This document shows positions 53,753 through 63,655 of a stretch of DNA of 64,000 bases, piece after piece. Under the pieces are notes generated by a model. The model did not search any database, was not told where the DNA came from, and saw only the letters and a list, made by a program, of their open reading frames with translations. The translations under genes and the position numbers were made by a program. Within the stretch, counting starts at the first letter, position 1; the number at the start of each line of letters is the position of its first letter. Origin of the DNA: Gordonia humi (GTDB lineage Bacteria > Actinomycetota > Actinomycetes > Mycobacteriales > Mycobacteriaceae); the NCBI RefSeq assembly GCF_014197435.1, contig NZ_JACIFP010000001.1, forward strand, positions 3,844,001 to 3,908,000. The letters are read 5' to 3'.

Positions 53753-54988
53753 CTACCCGAGGTGCGCCTGCACCTCGGCACTCGACTTGTCCAGGCGTTC
53801 CAGACGCCCTTCGGTCATGGATGCTATCTGGTCGACGACGACGCGAATCCGCTCGTCGTCGGTCTGCGCGCGCTTCCAGCGCGCGGCGAAGAACGGATCG
53901 AGGCCGCCGGGCGAGGTCACCAGCAGCATCTCGGCGACACGGTGGATGCGCTCACGTTGACGGTCCTGACGGGCGCGATGCCGGGCATCGGAGAAGATGA
54001 ACCGTAGAGCCAGAGTCTTGAGGACCGCGACCTCGGCGGCCACGTCGTCGGGCACGCACAGATCCGCGTCGTATCGACAGACCGGCCGCCCGTCGACCGC
54101 CGCGCGCGTCGACCTCACCGCGGTCGTCGCGAACCGCCCGATCAGCTCGGAGGTGAGCCGCTTGAGCCGCACCGACGAGTCGAGCGAACCGTCGAACTCG
54201 CCCAACGCGACGACGATGTCCATCTCGGACAGGCGCTGTGCGGCGTCGACCAGCGGTGCCGGATCGTCGCCGCCGAAGTACTTCATGCCGAGCTGCGCGA
54301 GCTCGGTCTGGTCATCGGGAGAACCCAACTGCCGCAGATCGATACGGCCACCGATCACGCCGTCTTCGAGGTCGTGCACCGAATAGGCGACGTCGTCGGA
54401 CCAGTCCATGACTTGCGCTTCGAGGCACCGCCTGCCGTCGGGCGCACCCGCGCGCACCCACGCCAGGGCTCCCGCGTCTTCGACATATGCCCCGTACTTG
54501 GTGCCGGGAGCCGCCCGCGACCACGGGTACTTGAGCGTCGAGTCGAGCGATGCCCGAGTCAGGTTGAGCCCGGCGCTCTCACCGTCGGGCAGCAGGACCT
54601 TCGGCTCCAACGCCGTGAGAATGCGCAGGTTCTGCGCATTCCCTTCGAAGCCGCCGTGATCGCGCGCGACCTCTTCGAGTGCCCGCTCACCGTTGTGGCC
54701 GTACGGCGGGTGTCCGATGTCGTGGGCCAGACCGGCGAGCTCCACCAGGTCCGGATCGCAGCCCAGCCCCTCGGCGATACCGCGGCCGATCTGGCCGACC
54801 TCCAACGAGTGCGTCAGCCGTGTGCGAGGATTGTCGCCCTCACGCGGCCCGACCACCTGCGTCTTGTCCGCGAGGCGTCGCAGCGCCGCCGAGTGCAGCA
54901 CGCGGGCGCGGTCGCGGGAGAAGTCGCTCCGATGACCTCCGGAGTCGGCGTCGGCGAGCTTGCGCCCTTCGCCGACCATCCGCTCCAC
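53753..54988 (-). CDS. dgt: dGTP triphosphohydrolase-like HD enzyme
   Basis: A 411-residue dNTPase. The HD motif spans [10 protein letters not shown] and [15 protein letters not shown], with further conserved [17 protein letters not shown]. It hydrolyses dNTP to the nucleoside and triphosphate, cutting dNTP pools. GTG 54988 is the first in-frame start; ATG 54979 ([10 protein letters not shown]) is possible. It is expressed between the cold-shock-domain gene and the FadD36-like gene. In many mycobacteria dgt is next to dnaG, which is not so here. Confidence 0.93.
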   Translation of the reverse strand: MERMVGEGRKLADADSGGHRSDFSRDRARVLHSAALRRLADKTQVVGPREGDNPRTRLTHSLEVGQIGRGIAEGLGCDPDLVELAGLAHDIGHPPYGHNGERALEEVARDHGGFEGNAQNLRILTALEPKVLLPDGESAGLNLTRASLDSTLKYPWSRAAPGTKYGAYVEDAGALAWVRAGAPDGRRCLEAQVMDWSDDVAYSVHDLEDGVIGGRIDLRQLGSPDDQTELAQLGMKYFGGDDPAPLVDAAQRLSEMDIVVALGEFDGSLDSSVRLKRLTSELIGRFATTAVRSTRAAVDGRPVCRYDADLCVPDDVAAEVAVLKTLALRFIFSDARHRARQDRQRERIHRVAEMLLVTSPGGLDPFFAARWKRAQTDDERIRVVVDQIASMTEGRLERLDKSSAEVQAHLG

Positions 54989-55013
54989 ATCATGAGCGAC
55001 ATAGCCCGACGAA

Positions 55014-55508
55014 TTAATCGTTCGACCACCCGCGAGTGGATGCCAGATCGAGGATGCGCGAGCGGATCGAGGTGATCTGGCGGGCGGTCAGATCCGGCGA
55101 CGAGTCGAGCAGCAGCTCGGTGATCTCGTTGAACAGCGGTCCACCCGAGTGCCGCGGACGACGCGGGCCGCGGTCGTCGCGACCGCCCCGATCGTTGCGG
55201 TCGAAGCGATCACGGCGTTCGCCGCGATCGCGGTCGCCGAATTTGCCGCGGTTGTCCTCGCGGCGGTGGGCGCGCTCGGCGGCGGGGTCGCCTGCCGGGG
55301 CCTCCTCGGTGACCTTCACGTTGGTGGCCTTGGAGCCACGATCGGTGCTCTCGACGTCGAACTCCACGACCGCGCCCGGGCGCAGCAGGTTCTCGTCGAT
55401 GCTGATGTCGTTGATGTGCAGGAACACGTCGTCCCCGCCGTCCTCCGGTGCCAGGAATCCGAACCCGCGATTCGAGTCGAAATGCACAACCTTGCCGCTG
55501 ACAGCCAC
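55014..55508 (-). CDS. Cold-shock-domain protein with Arg/Asp/Gly-rich linker
   Basis: A 164-residue protein. Residues about 3-65 form a cold-shock domain ([20 protein letters not shown] with an RNP1-like core, then DVFLHINDI). A disordered, highly charged Arg/Asp/Gly linker covers about 80-120. The C-terminal ~40 residues ([20 protein letters not shown]) form a small helical domain. It probably binds RNA. GTG 55508 is chosen; the earlier start at 55568 adds 20 non-conserved residues. It precedes dgt on the same strand by 25 bases. Confidence 0.9.
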   Translation of the reverse strand: MAVSGKVVHFDSNRGFGFLAPEDGGDDVFLHINDISIDENLLRPGAVVEFDVESTDRGSKATNVKVTEEAPAGDPAAERAHRREDNRGKFGDRDRGERRDRFDRNDRGGRDDRGPRRPRHSGGPLFNEITELLLDSSPDLTARQITSIRSRILDLASTRGWSND

Positions 55509-55701
55509 CGCAAACTCACTCTCTGTTGAACGCCCACACCGCGGACCCCTTGCCCGCGCGACGCACACTGCCGTCTACTATGCCTCATCGACCGCCGCCG
55601 TCACAGGTGAAACGGCTGGTCTGGGGCGTATCTCTCACTGTCGTCTCGAGTGACCGGCGGATCGGGTGGGCCGTCGACCGTGAGCGGTTCTCCGGCTCGA
55701 C

Positions 55702-55752
55702 GTCCGGACGACAGATCCGTGTAAGACGACGACAGTCCGACGACAGATCGGT
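55702..55752. promoter_or_regulatory. Direct repeats before the DrrAB-like exporter
   Basis: GTCCGGACGACAGATCCGT (55702-55720) and GTCCGACGACAGATCGGT (55735-55752) are near-identical direct repeats 33 bases apart, about three helical turns. They lie just upstream of the exporter genes and may bind a regulator, possibly the BTAD protein encoded downstream. Confidence 0.45.
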
Positions 55753-55769
55753 CGTGCATCGTCGTCGGC

Positions 55770-56753
55770 ATGACTACGACACTCTCGGCTTCGACCGCCG
55801 CAACCCGTCAGGGGCCGTCCGCCGATCTCGCGATCGACGCGCACGGTCTCGTCAAACACTTCGGATCCACGAAAGCCGTCGACGGCGTCGACCTGACCGT
55901 CCCGACCGGCTCGGTCTACGGCGTGCTCGGCCCCAACGGCGCGGGAAAGACCACCACGGTCAGCATGCTCGCCACCCTCCTTCGACCCGACGCCGGCCAC
56001 GCGACGATCTTCGGTCACGACGTGGTGGAGGACGCCGTGACCGTCCGATCGCTGATCGGCGTGACCGGCCAGTACGCGTCCGTCGACGAAGACCTCAGCG
56101 CCCGACAGAACCTCATGCTGTTCGGCCGGCTGCTCGGCAAGTCGCGGGCGCAGTGCCGGTCGCGCGCGGACCAGCTCCTCGCCGACTTCGCGCTCGAAGA
56201 GGCGGCGGACCGTCCGCTCAAGGACTTCTCCGGCGGCATGCGACGACGCCTCGACCTCGCGGCGAGCCTGGTCGACACTCCCCCGCTGCTGTTCCTCGAC
56301 GAGCCGACCACCGGACTCGACCCGCGCACCCGCGCCCAGATGTGGGAGACCATCCGCACCCTCGTCGCCGACGGCTGCACAGTCCTGCTGACCACCCAGT
56401 ACCTCGACGAGGCCGATCAGCTCGCCGATCGGATCGCGGTGATCGATCGCGGTCGCGTGATCGCCGACGGTACGGCCGACGAACTCAAGCAGTCCGTCGG
56501 CACGAGCACCCTGACCCTCACCCCGATCGATCGCGACCACGCGGTCACCATCGCCGAACTCGCCGAATCGGTGCTCGGCGCCACCGCGACCCTGTCCGCC
56601 GAGGCCGGTCGAGTCACCGCGCCGCTGCACCGACAGGATCTGGTCCCCGACCTCCTCATCGCGCTACGTGATCACGGGATCACAGTCGACGAGATCACCG
56701 TCTCCAAGCCGAGTCTGGACGAAGTGTTCCTGACCATCACCGGAAAGGCCTGA
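55770..56753 (+). CDS. DrrA-type ABC exporter ATPase
   Basis: A 327-residue ATPase of the daunorubicin-resistance (DRA) type. Walker A is GPNGAGKTTT, signature FSGGMRRRL, Walker B LLFLDEPTTGLD. The C-terminal ~85-residue extension ending PSLDEVFLTITGKA is typical of DrrA. It pairs with the permease four bases downstream. Likely exports a hydrophobic drug or lipid. Confidence 0.95.
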   Translation: MTTTLSASTAATRQGPSADLAIDAHGLVKHFGSTKAVDGVDLTVPTGSVYGVLGPNGAGKTTTVSMLATLLRPDAGHATIFGHDVVEDAVTVRSLIGVTGQYASVDEDLSARQNLMLFGRLLGKSRAQCRSRADQLLADFALEEAADRPLKDFSGGMRRRLDLAASLVDTPPLLFLDEPTTGLDPRTRAQMWETIRTLVADGCTVLLTTQYLDEADQLADRIAVIDRGRVIADGTADELKQSVGTSTLTLTPIDRDHAVTIAELAESVLGATATLSAEAGRVTAPLHRQDLVPDLLIALRDHGITVDEITVSKPSLDEVFLTITGKA

Positions 56754-56757
56754 CACC

Positions 56758-57582
56758 ATGACGACCACCGCGCCCACCGCCTCCATCGGCGTCGACGCCG
56801 TCCGCGAGACTCGCCGATCGATCTCGTTGACCGACACCGCCGCACAATCGTTCTCATTCGCCCACCGCGGGCTCATCAAGATCGCCCGCAACCCCGAACA
56901 GCTCTTCGACGTCGTCCTCCAGCCGATCATCTTCACGCTGATGTTCACCTACATCTTCGGCGGTGCGATCAGCGGCGATATCGCCGGATACCTGCCGGTG
57001 ATCATCCCCGGCATCCTCGTCCAGACGGTCATCACCGCGTCGATCGTCACCGGAACTCAGCTCCGCGAGGACATGAACAAGGGCGTGTTCGACAGGTTCC
57101 GCGCCCTGCCGATCGCCCGGATCAGTCCGCTCGCCGGTGCGCTACTGGCCGACGTGGTCCGCTATCTGATCGCGACCGTCATCACGTTCTCGGTGGGAGT
57201 GGCGATGGGCTGGCGGCCCGAACCCGTCGGCGTCCTCGCATCGATTCTGCTGATCCTGGTGTGCAGCTTCGCCGTCTCCTGGATCTTCGCGCTCATGGGC
57301 TGCATCATGAAGAAGGCGTCCGCGGTGCAAGGCGTCTCGATGCTCGTCCTGTTCCCGCTGACGTTCATGTCGAACGCCTTCGTCCCCGTCGACACGATGC
57401 CCGGCTGGTTGCAGTCGTTCGTGAACGTCAACCCGATCAGCCACATCGTCACCGCGATCCGCGAACTGTGCAACGAGGGACACGTCGGGACGCACGTCGT
57501 CTGGAGTCTGGTGGGGGCAGTCGTCATCACCGCGGTGTTCGCACCGCTCGCCGTCCGCGCCTACATCCGCAACGCCAAGTAG
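56758..57582 (+). CDS. DrrB-type ABC-2 permease
   Basis: A 274-residue ABC-2 permease with six TM helices and the loops LQPIIFTLMFTYIFGGAI and FPLTFMSNAFVPVDTMPGWL, the latter a DrrB hallmark. ATG 56758 is four bases after the ATPase stop. Convergent with the regulator gene by seven bases. Confidence 0.95.
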   Translation: MTTTAPTASIGVDAVRETRRSISLTDTAAQSFSFAHRGLIKIARNPEQLFDVVLQPIIFTLMFTYIFGGAISGDIAGYLPVIIPGILVQTVITASIVTGTQLREDMNKGVFDRFRALPIARISPLAGALLADVVRYLIATVITFSVGVAMGWRPEPVGVLASILLILVCSFAVSWIFALMGCIMKKASAVQGVSMLVLFPLTFMSNAFVPVDTMPGWLQSFVNVNPISHIVTAIRELCNEGHVGTHVVWSLVGAVVITAVFAPLAVRAYIRNAK

Positions 57583-57589
57583 ACACGGG

Positions 57590-60500
57590 TCAGCGCTCGG
57601 CGAGGAGTTCGGTCGCCTCGTCGAGCGCCCGTCTGCGCGGCATCGCGTCCACCTCGGCACGCAATGCCGTCCAGGCGTCGGCGTCCATCCCGGACAGCAG
57701 CGGCGCGTCGACCAGCAGCTCGTGCAGGGCCGGATAGTCGTGTCGTGCACCGAGACGCAGGGCCAGCGCCATGCGCCGGGCGCCGGCCTCGTCGCCGGGC
57801 GACTCCAGACAGGTCAGCACACCGGACTCGAAGACGACACCCGCCGTCTGCGGGACGTCGATCCACCCGACGTCGGAGCGATGCTCGACGATGGGCGTCA
57901 CAAGCTCGGCCAGGTAGACGTGCGCCCGATCGAGCGCGCCGACACGGATCATCCCGGCGACGGCGGCACTGACCACGCCGATCACCCCCGGATCGCGTCG
58001 TTCGGTCGATTCGGCACCGACGAGCAGGTCCGCCGACTGCCCCAGCAGCGTCGCGATGTCGTCGTTCGACGCCGTTCCCGACAGTCGCTGGTACTCGCCG
58101 AGGACGGTCATCATCCCGGCGAGCGACTCCGGTCCGCCCTGCGGTGTCGGATCGCCGGGCTTCCACCCGTCGGTCAGATCGTCGAGCCGTTCACGCGCCT
58201 CGTCCAGCCGGCCGAGAGCCAGCAGTGACGCGACGATGTACGCGCCCACCTGCTGGGCGTCGTCGACGGCCCCGAGTTCGTCGAATCGTTCCACGGTGCG
58301 CTCGTAGAGGACCAACGCCTGCTCCCACTGTCCGCGCTGACCCAGCAGGCTGGCCGTGGTCATGTCGGTCATCGCCGCGGTGAACGAGTCCGGCCTTCCC
58401 GCCAGACGCGCCACCTCGATGCTGTCGCGCAGCGCACCGTCGAGATCGCCGATGTTCTCCCGGATGTTGAAGCGGATGCTCAGGGCCGCCCACCGGACGA
58501 GGTCCGGGCGACCCGGCTGCAGACCGCGCAGGACGATTCGGTAGGCGGCGGGCATCCGTCTGGTCGAGAGCAACGCGACCAGGAAGTCGACCGGGTCGAG
58601 GTAGGTCCGGTCCGGTCTGGTCAGGCGACGCAGCATCCACGACGCCCGGGCCATCGAGCGCAGGTTCCCGACGGGCAGGACGTGCGCGGCCGCCACGACA
58701 GCGGTCAACTGCCAGGGTTCCCGGAGTCGCTCGTCGTCGCGTCGCGGAATCGGCAACGCGTCGATCACACGCACCGCCCACGCCGCCGCCTCCGCGTGCA
58801 GACCGCGGCTGGCCCAGAACACGGCGATCACCGGGAAGACCGTCACGACGGTCTCGACGGCGTCGCCGCGCGGCGCATCGTCCACGGCCTGCCGGAGCAC
58901 CCACACGAGGTTCTCGACGTCGCCGACGACCTCGGCCACCAGCTCGCGGTCGGGCACCTGACGGTAGCGGCCGCGGACGTCGTCGCACAGATCGCGGGCC
59001 CACTCCGACATCGCGGCCACCACCTCGGCGCGCTCGCCCGCGGCGACGAGTTCCGCCTCGCCGAACTCGCGGACCATCTCGAGCATGCGATAGCGGGTGC
59101 GTCCGTCGAGATCGTACGCACGCAGCAGAGACTGGTCGCCGAGCGCCTGCAGCGCGTCCATCAGCGCCGCGCCCCGCATTCCGGTGGCTGCCGCCGCCGC
59201 GGCGACGGTGAACCCGTTCGGGAACAGGCACGTGCGTCGCAGCGCGACGCGGGCGTCGTCGTCGAGCAGGTCCCAACTCCAGTCGATGACCGCTTCGAGG
59301 GTGCGATGGCGGTCGGGGGCCGTGCGGTCCGCCGACCGGAGCAACGCGAACCGCTCGGTCAGCCCCGCTGCGATCTCATCGACGCTCATCACCCGGATGC
59401 GGGCGGCCGCGAGTTCGATCGCGAGCGGCAACCCGTCGAGTTGGCCGCACAAGTCGGCGACGGCGGCGGGATCGAGCACGGCGTCCGGACGCACCGATCG
59501 TGCTCGTCGAGTGAACAGTTCGGCGCCCGGCGAGTCGTCGCCCGTCGTCGGCAGGACGGGCAGCTGGTACACCTGCTCGGCGGCGATGAGCAGCGGCGAC
59601 CGACTCGTCACGAGCACGCGCAGGTCGGGCAGCGCGCCGACCAGCGAGTCGACGAGCTGCGCACAGGCGTCGATCACCTGCTCGCAGTTGTCCAGTATGA
59701 GGAGCGTGTCGCCGCCGCGTAGCGCATCGCCGAGCCGTTCGGACAGATCCGGCGCGAACGGCCTCGGCAACGACGACGTCCGGACATCCGACTCGCCGAC
59801 GCCGAGGGCCGCCGCCACCGCGCCGATCAGGTCGGCTTCGGCACGGACCGCGGCGAGCAGGACGACGTGAACCGACGTGCCGCCGGCCGCGAGCCGGTCG
59901 CCGACCACCTGCGCGATGGAGGTCTTGCCCACGCCGCCCGGCCCCTGAACCGTCACCACCGAATGGGCGTCGAGCAGATCGGTCAGCGCCGCCACGTCGA
60001 GGTCGCGGCCGATCAACGTCTCGGTCTTGGGCCGTCGACGGCTCCGTCGGGTGTCGGCGCCCCCGGACAACAGCCGGGTGTTGAGCTCCGCCGCCTCCTC
60101 GCCCGGGTCGGCGCCGAGTTCCACGGCCAGGGTGCGTCGGAGTCGGGCGAATACGGCGAGGGCCTCGGCTGTGCGGCCGGCACCCGCCATGGCCCGCATC
60201 AACGCGACGTGCGCGGTCTCATCGAGCGGATCCGCGGCCGCCCGAGCCGACGCGATCTCCTCCGCGACGCGATGATCGCCCGCCGCCAGTGCGTCGTGCA
60301 TGCGGCGCTCGTCGATCCGAGCACGGAGGCGGTCCGCGTCCGCCCGGACCTCGTCGGGCGGATCGCCTCGGAAGTAGGCCGCGGCCGCCGCCGGATCCCC
60401 GTCCGCGAGTGCCTGTTCGGCGAGGACGAGGTCGGTGACGACCACGCCGAGGCGATACCGCCCGTCCGATCCGACGACGTCGACCAACGACCGCAGTCGG

Positions 60501-60718
60501 GAGAGCTGCGTGTGCAGCGCTGCCTGTGGCGACTTGGGAGTGTCCCCACCCCAGACCTGCTCGATCAGATGATCGCTCGACACCGGTCGCCGCGCGAGAG
60601 CCAACGCGGTGAGCAGTCGCTGTGCGCGCACACCGGGCACGGCGCGACCGTCGACGGTGACCGGCCCCAGTAGTCCGATCACCGGCGTGTGACGCTGAGC
60701 AGAGGGGTCCGGTGACAT
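57590..60718 (-). CDS. BTAD-domain AfsR/LuxR-like regulator with NB-ARC-type ATPase
   Basis: A 1042-residue regulator. Residues about 10-95 are an OmpR-like winged helix; 95-225 are a bacterial transcriptional activator (BTAD) helical domain. An ATPase domain follows with Walker A GPGGVGKTS near 263-271, LLILDNCEQVID and LVTSRSPLLIAAEQVYQLP, then PLAIELAAARIR. The rest is TPR-like helices. This order matches AfsR-type activators of secondary metabolism and STAND ATPases. The target is not known; the convergent DrrAB-like exporter is a natural candidate. ATG 60718 is used. Confidence 0.93.
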   Translation of the reverse strand: MSPDPSAQRHTPVIGLLGPVTVDGRAVPGVRAQRLLTALALARRPVSSDHLIEQVWGGDTPKSPQAALHTQLSRLRSLVDVVGSDGRYRLGVVVTDLVLAEQALADGDPAAAAAYFRGDPPDEVRADADRLRARIDERRMHDALAAGDHRVAEEIASARAAADPLDETAHVALMRAMAGAGRTAEALAVFARLRRTLAVELGADPGEEAAELNTRLLSGGADTRRSRRRPKTETLIGRDLDVAALTDLLDAHSVVTVQGPGGVGKTSIAQVVGDRLAAGGTSVHVVLLAAVRAEADLIGAVAAALGVGESDVRTSSLPRPFAPDLSERLGDALRGGDTLLILDNCEQVIDACAQLVDSLVGALPDLRVLVTSRSPLLIAAEQVYQLPVLPTTGDDSPGAELFTRRARSVRPDAVLDPAAVADLCGQLDGLPLAIELAAARIRVMSVDEIAAGLTERFALLRSADRTAPDRHRTLEAVIDWSWDLLDDDARVALRRTCLFPNGFTVAAAAAATGMRGAALMDALQALGDQSLLRAYDLDGRTRYRMLEMVREFGEAELVAAGERAEVVAAMSEWARDLCDDVRGRYRQVPDRELVAEVVGDVENLVWVLRQAVDDAPRGDAVETVVTVFPVIAVFWASRGLHAEAAAWAVRVIDALPIPRRDDERLREPWQLTAVVAAAHVLPVGNLRSMARASWMLRRLTRPDRTYLDPVDFLVALLSTRRMPAAYRIVLRGLQPGRPDLVRWAALSIRFNIRENIGDLDGALRDSIEVARLAGRPDSFTAAMTDMTTASLLGQRGQWEQALVLYERTVERFDELGAVDDAQQVGAYIVASLLALGRLDEARERLDDLTDGWKPGDPTPQGGPESLAGMMTVLGEYQRLSGTASNDDIATLLGQSADLLVGAESTERRDPGVIGVVSAAVAGMIRVGALDRAHVYLAELVTPIVEHRSDVGWIDVPQTAGVVFESGVLTCLESPGDEAGARRMALALRLGARHDYPALHELLVDAPLLSGMDADAWTALRAEVDAMPRRRALDEATELLAER

Positions 60719-60750
60719 CGCTACCAGGGTAGTACGAGCCGACGAGGTCT

Positions 60751-61530
60751 CTACGACGGCGAACCGTCGCGATCCACGCGCACCCAGACTCCGTCGTCGT
60801 CGACGATGCGCGCCTGAACACCGAAGACATCGCCGATCATCGACTCGGTGATCGTCTGCGACGGCGGCCCCTCACCGACCACGCGTCCGGCGGAGAGCAC
60901 GACGATGCGGTCGCAGAACATGGTCGCCAGGTTCAGATCGTGCAGGGCGATGATCGCGGACGCGTCGGTGTCCGCTACGTGCGCGGCGACCAGTTCCATC
61001 AGACTGAGCTGATATTTGATGTCGAGGTGATTCGTCGGCTCGTCGAAGATCATCACCTGCGGCTCCTGGACGAACGCCCGCGCGATCTGCACGCGCTGTC
61101 GTTCACCGCCCGAGAGGGAACCGTAGTGCTCGTCGAGCATGCCGTCGATCTCGGTCTCCCGCGCGACCGTCTCGATGATCTTTCGGTCGCGGGCCGAGCC
61201 GACCGTCCAACTCCGACGATGCGGTGTCCGCCCCAACTCGAGTACGTCGCTCACGGTCGGGTTCTGATCGGTGGTGGCCGCCTGCTCGACGAACGCCACG
61301 CTCTGCGCCACGGTGCGACGAGGCAGCGACCCGATCGCGGTGCCGTCGAGGAAGACCGTCCCCGTCGCGGGCCTGCGCAGGCCCGCGAGCAGCCGCAGCA
61401 ACGACGACTTGCCCGATCCGTTGGGCCCGATCAGCCCGACGACCTCGCCCGGCGACACCCGCAGGTCGACGTCGGACAGGATCGTGCGACGCCCCGCACT
61501 CCAGCCGACTCCGTCGGCGCGCAGAATCAT
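60751..61530 (-). CDS. BtuD/FecE-type ABC importer ATPase
   Basis: A 259-residue ATPase with GPNGSGKSS, SLSGGERQRVQIARAF and IFDEPTNHLDIKYQ, the TNHLDI motif of the iron-siderophore/B12 class. Its start overlaps the permease stop. The cobalamin riboswitch before the operon makes B12 the likely cargo. Confidence 0.95.
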   Translation of the reverse strand: MILRADGVGWSAGRRTILSDVDLRVSPGEVVGLIGPNGSGKSSLLRLLAGLRRPATGTVFLDGTAIGSLPRRTVAQSVAFVEQAATTDQNPTVSDVLELGRTPHRRSWTVGSARDRKIIETVARETEIDGMLDEHYGSLSGGERQRVQIARAFVQEPQVMIFDEPTNHLDIKYQLSLMELVAAHVADTDASAIIALHDLNLATMFCDRIVVLSAGRVVGEGPPSQTITESMIGDVFGVQARIVDDDGVWVRVDRDGSPS

Positions 61531-62555
61531 CGGCGCCCCTGACGGATCAGGACCAGTACGAACATCGGCACGCCGACGATCGCGGTGATCACTCCGATCG
61601 GCAGTTCGCGCGGAGCGATCACGACCCGGCCCGCGACGTCGGCCCACACGAGGAACAGGGCGCCGATGATCGCCAGGGTCGGCATCATCACGCGGTGGCG
61701 GACGCCGACGATCGCACGTGCGGCGTGCGGCAGCACCAGCCCGACGAAGCCGATCGCGCCCGAGACGCTCACCACCACCGCGGTGATCGACGCCGTCACG
61801 CACAGCAGCAGCAGACGAGTGCGCGCGACGTTCACTCCGAGCGATGCGGCCGCGTCGTTGCCGAACGCGAATGCGTCCAGCGCCCCCGACGACAGCAGGC
61901 AGATCGCCAGTCCGAGGATCGTCGCCGTACCGCACACGGCGACTTCGGTCCACGACGGTGACGAGAGTGAGCCCAGCAGCCAGAACAAGACGCCGCGCGT
62001 CTGCTCGGCGTCGGCTGAGGTGTAGACGATGAACGAGGTGAGCGCCGAGAACAGCTGAGTGGCCGCTATACCCGCGAGAACCACGCGGTCGGTGGTCCCG
62101 CCCGCCAGCCTCGCCAACAGCAGGACCAGTGCGAATGCGGCCAACGCTCCGAGGAAGGCACCGCCCGCCATGCCGATGACTCCCGCGCCGAATCCGAGCA
62201 GGATCACCGAGACCGCACCGACCGAGGCGCCCGAGGACACGCCGAGGACGAAGGGGTCGGCGAGCGGATTGCGCAGCAGAGACTGCAGGACGCCGCCGCA
62301 CACCGCGAGTCCGGCGCCGCAGGCCGCGGCCAGCACCGACTGTGGGAGCCGCAGCTTCCAGATGATCGACTCCTGCAGCTTCGACAGCCCGGAGCTCCCG
62401 CCGAACAACTCGGCGCGCACCGACGACGCGACATCGGAGAATCCGAGGTCCGACGGTCCGATGGTGATGGCGAATCCGATGGAGATCGACAGCAGTACCA
62501 GTCCGCCGAGCCATAGGGCGGCGACGGCGGACGGGTGAGACTGCAGTCGCGTCAC
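61527..62555 (-). CDS. BtuC/FecCD-type ABC importer permease
   Basis: A 342-residue permease of about ten TM helices. Motifs are RLPQSVLAAACGAGLAVCGGVLQSLLRNPLADPFVLG (in pieces) and GAIGFVGLVLPHAAR. GTG 62555 overlaps the stop of the binding-protein gene (GTGA), and its end overlaps the ATPase gene. A single permease would form a homodimer as in BtuC2D2. Confidence 0.95.
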   Translation of the reverse strand: MTRLQSHPSAVAALWLGGLVLLSISIGFAITIGPSDLGFSDVASSVRAELFGGSSGLSKLQESIIWKLRLPQSVLAAACGAGLAVCGGVLQSLLRNPLADPFVLGVSSGASVGAVSVILLGFGAGVIGMAGGAFLGALAAFALVLLLARLAGGTTDRVVLAGIAATQLFSALTSFIVYTSADAEQTRGVLFWLLGSLSSPSWTEVAVCGTATILGLAICLLSSGALDAFAFGNDAAASLGVNVARTRLLLLCVTASITAVVVSVSGAIGFVGLVLPHAARAIVGVRHRVMMPTLAIIGALFLVWADVAGRVVIAPRELPIGVITAIVGVPMFVLVLIRQGRR

Positions 62556-63583
62556 TTACTCAGACCGAGCTCGCGCAGACCGTCGGCGACGTTCTGGACG
62601 CCGTAAGCGGTGCGCAGCGACGGATTCATCTCCGCACCGGTGGCGATGATGTAGCGCTTGTTCTTGACCGCGTCCATCTCGCGGGTCACCGGGTTCGACT
62701 CGAGGAAGTCGATCTTCTTCTGCGCCGACTCGCCGGACTGGATGTCGCGGGTCAGGTTGCCGATCACCAGGACCTGCGGATTCCTGCTGGCGACTTCCTC
62801 CCAGCTGATCTGCGGCCACTCGTCGCGTGTGTCGTCGAAGACGTTCTTGAGACCGAGCTCGCGGGAGATGACGCCGGGCGCACCGCAGCAGCCGGCCATA
62901 TAGGGCGACTCCGAGTCGGAGAACCAGTACAGCACCGTCGTGCCCTGCGCGTGCACCGAGTCGGCGGCGGTCGCCACTCGCTTCTTCAGATCCGCGACGA
63001 CCTCGGCGGCTCTGTCGGAGGTTCCGGTGAGCTCACCGAGCTGGGTGATCTCCTTGTAGACGAGATCGAGCGTGAAATCGGTGCTGCGCGATCCGTCGCC
63101 GCCGGTGTCGTCCTTGCCCTCGCAGTCGGACGGTGCGAGGTACGTCGGGACGCCCAACTCGGTGAACCGCGACCGCGGCGCCGTTCCACCCTTGTCGAAC
63201 GTCGACGAGAACGACGCCGTCACCAGGTCAGGATCCTCGGCCAGGACCGATTCGAACGACGGCCAGTCGTTCGAGATCCGCTTGACCTTGTCGTTCTCCT
63301 CAGCGAGGGACGGCAGGACGGGGTCGGTCCACGTCGCCGTCCCCGCCATCCGGTCGGCGAGACCGAGCGACAACAGCGCCTCGGTCGTGCCCTGGTTCAG
63401 CGAGACGATGCGCTGCGGCGGCGCGTCGACCGTCACCTGCTCACCGCAGTTCGCGAGCGAGACGGGAAATCCCTCGGCGGTCGAGTGCGGCGACGAGTCG
63501 TCCGACGACCCGCATCCGGCGAGGAGTGCGACGGAGCCGGCGAGCGCGACGGCTCCGGCCAGGATTCGGCGAGGGTGAGGCAT
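62552..63583 (-). CDS. BtuF-like substrate-binding lipoprotein
   Basis: A 343-residue TroA-fold binding protein. The signal peptide ends in LLAGCGSS. The domain has PQRIVSLNQGTTEALLSLGLADRM and LAEDPDLVTASFSSTF. Unusual inner features are the Cys pair in MAGCCGAPG and a DCEGKDDTGGDG loop. It is the first gene of the operon under a cobalamin riboswitch, so it probably binds a corrinoid. Confidence 0.93.
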   Translation of the reverse strand: MPHPRRILAGAVALAGSVALLAGCGSSDDSSPHSTAEGFPVSLANCGEQVTVDAPPQRIVSLNQGTTEALLSLGLADRMAGTATWTDPVLPSLAEENDKVKRISNDWPSFESVLAEDPDLVTASFSSTFDKGGTAPRSRFTELGVPTYLAPSDCEGKDDTGGDGSRSTDFTLDLVYKEITQLGELTGTSDRAAEVVADLKKRVATAADSVHAQGTTVLYWFSDSESPYMAGCCGAPGVISRELGLKNVFDDTRDEWPQISWEEVASRNPQVLVIGNLTRDIQSGESAQKKIDFLESNPVTREMDAVKNKRYIIATGAEMNPSLRTAYGVQNVADGLRELGLSK

Positions 63584-63633
63584 GGTGTCCTTCGGGCCGC
63601 GAGCTGTGGAACGCGAAGCTCGTCTGCGGATCG

Positions 63634-63653
63634 GCGCGGGAGTGCTCCCGCGC
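63634..63653 (-). promoter_or_regulatory. Hairpin downstream of riboswitch
   Basis: GCGCGGGAG-CA-CTCCCGCGC forms a perfect nine-base stem three bases after the riboswitch P1 arm and about 50 bases before the start codon. It may be part of the expression platform, acting by termination or by changing ribosome access. Confidence 0.5.
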
Positions 63654-63655
63654 GA

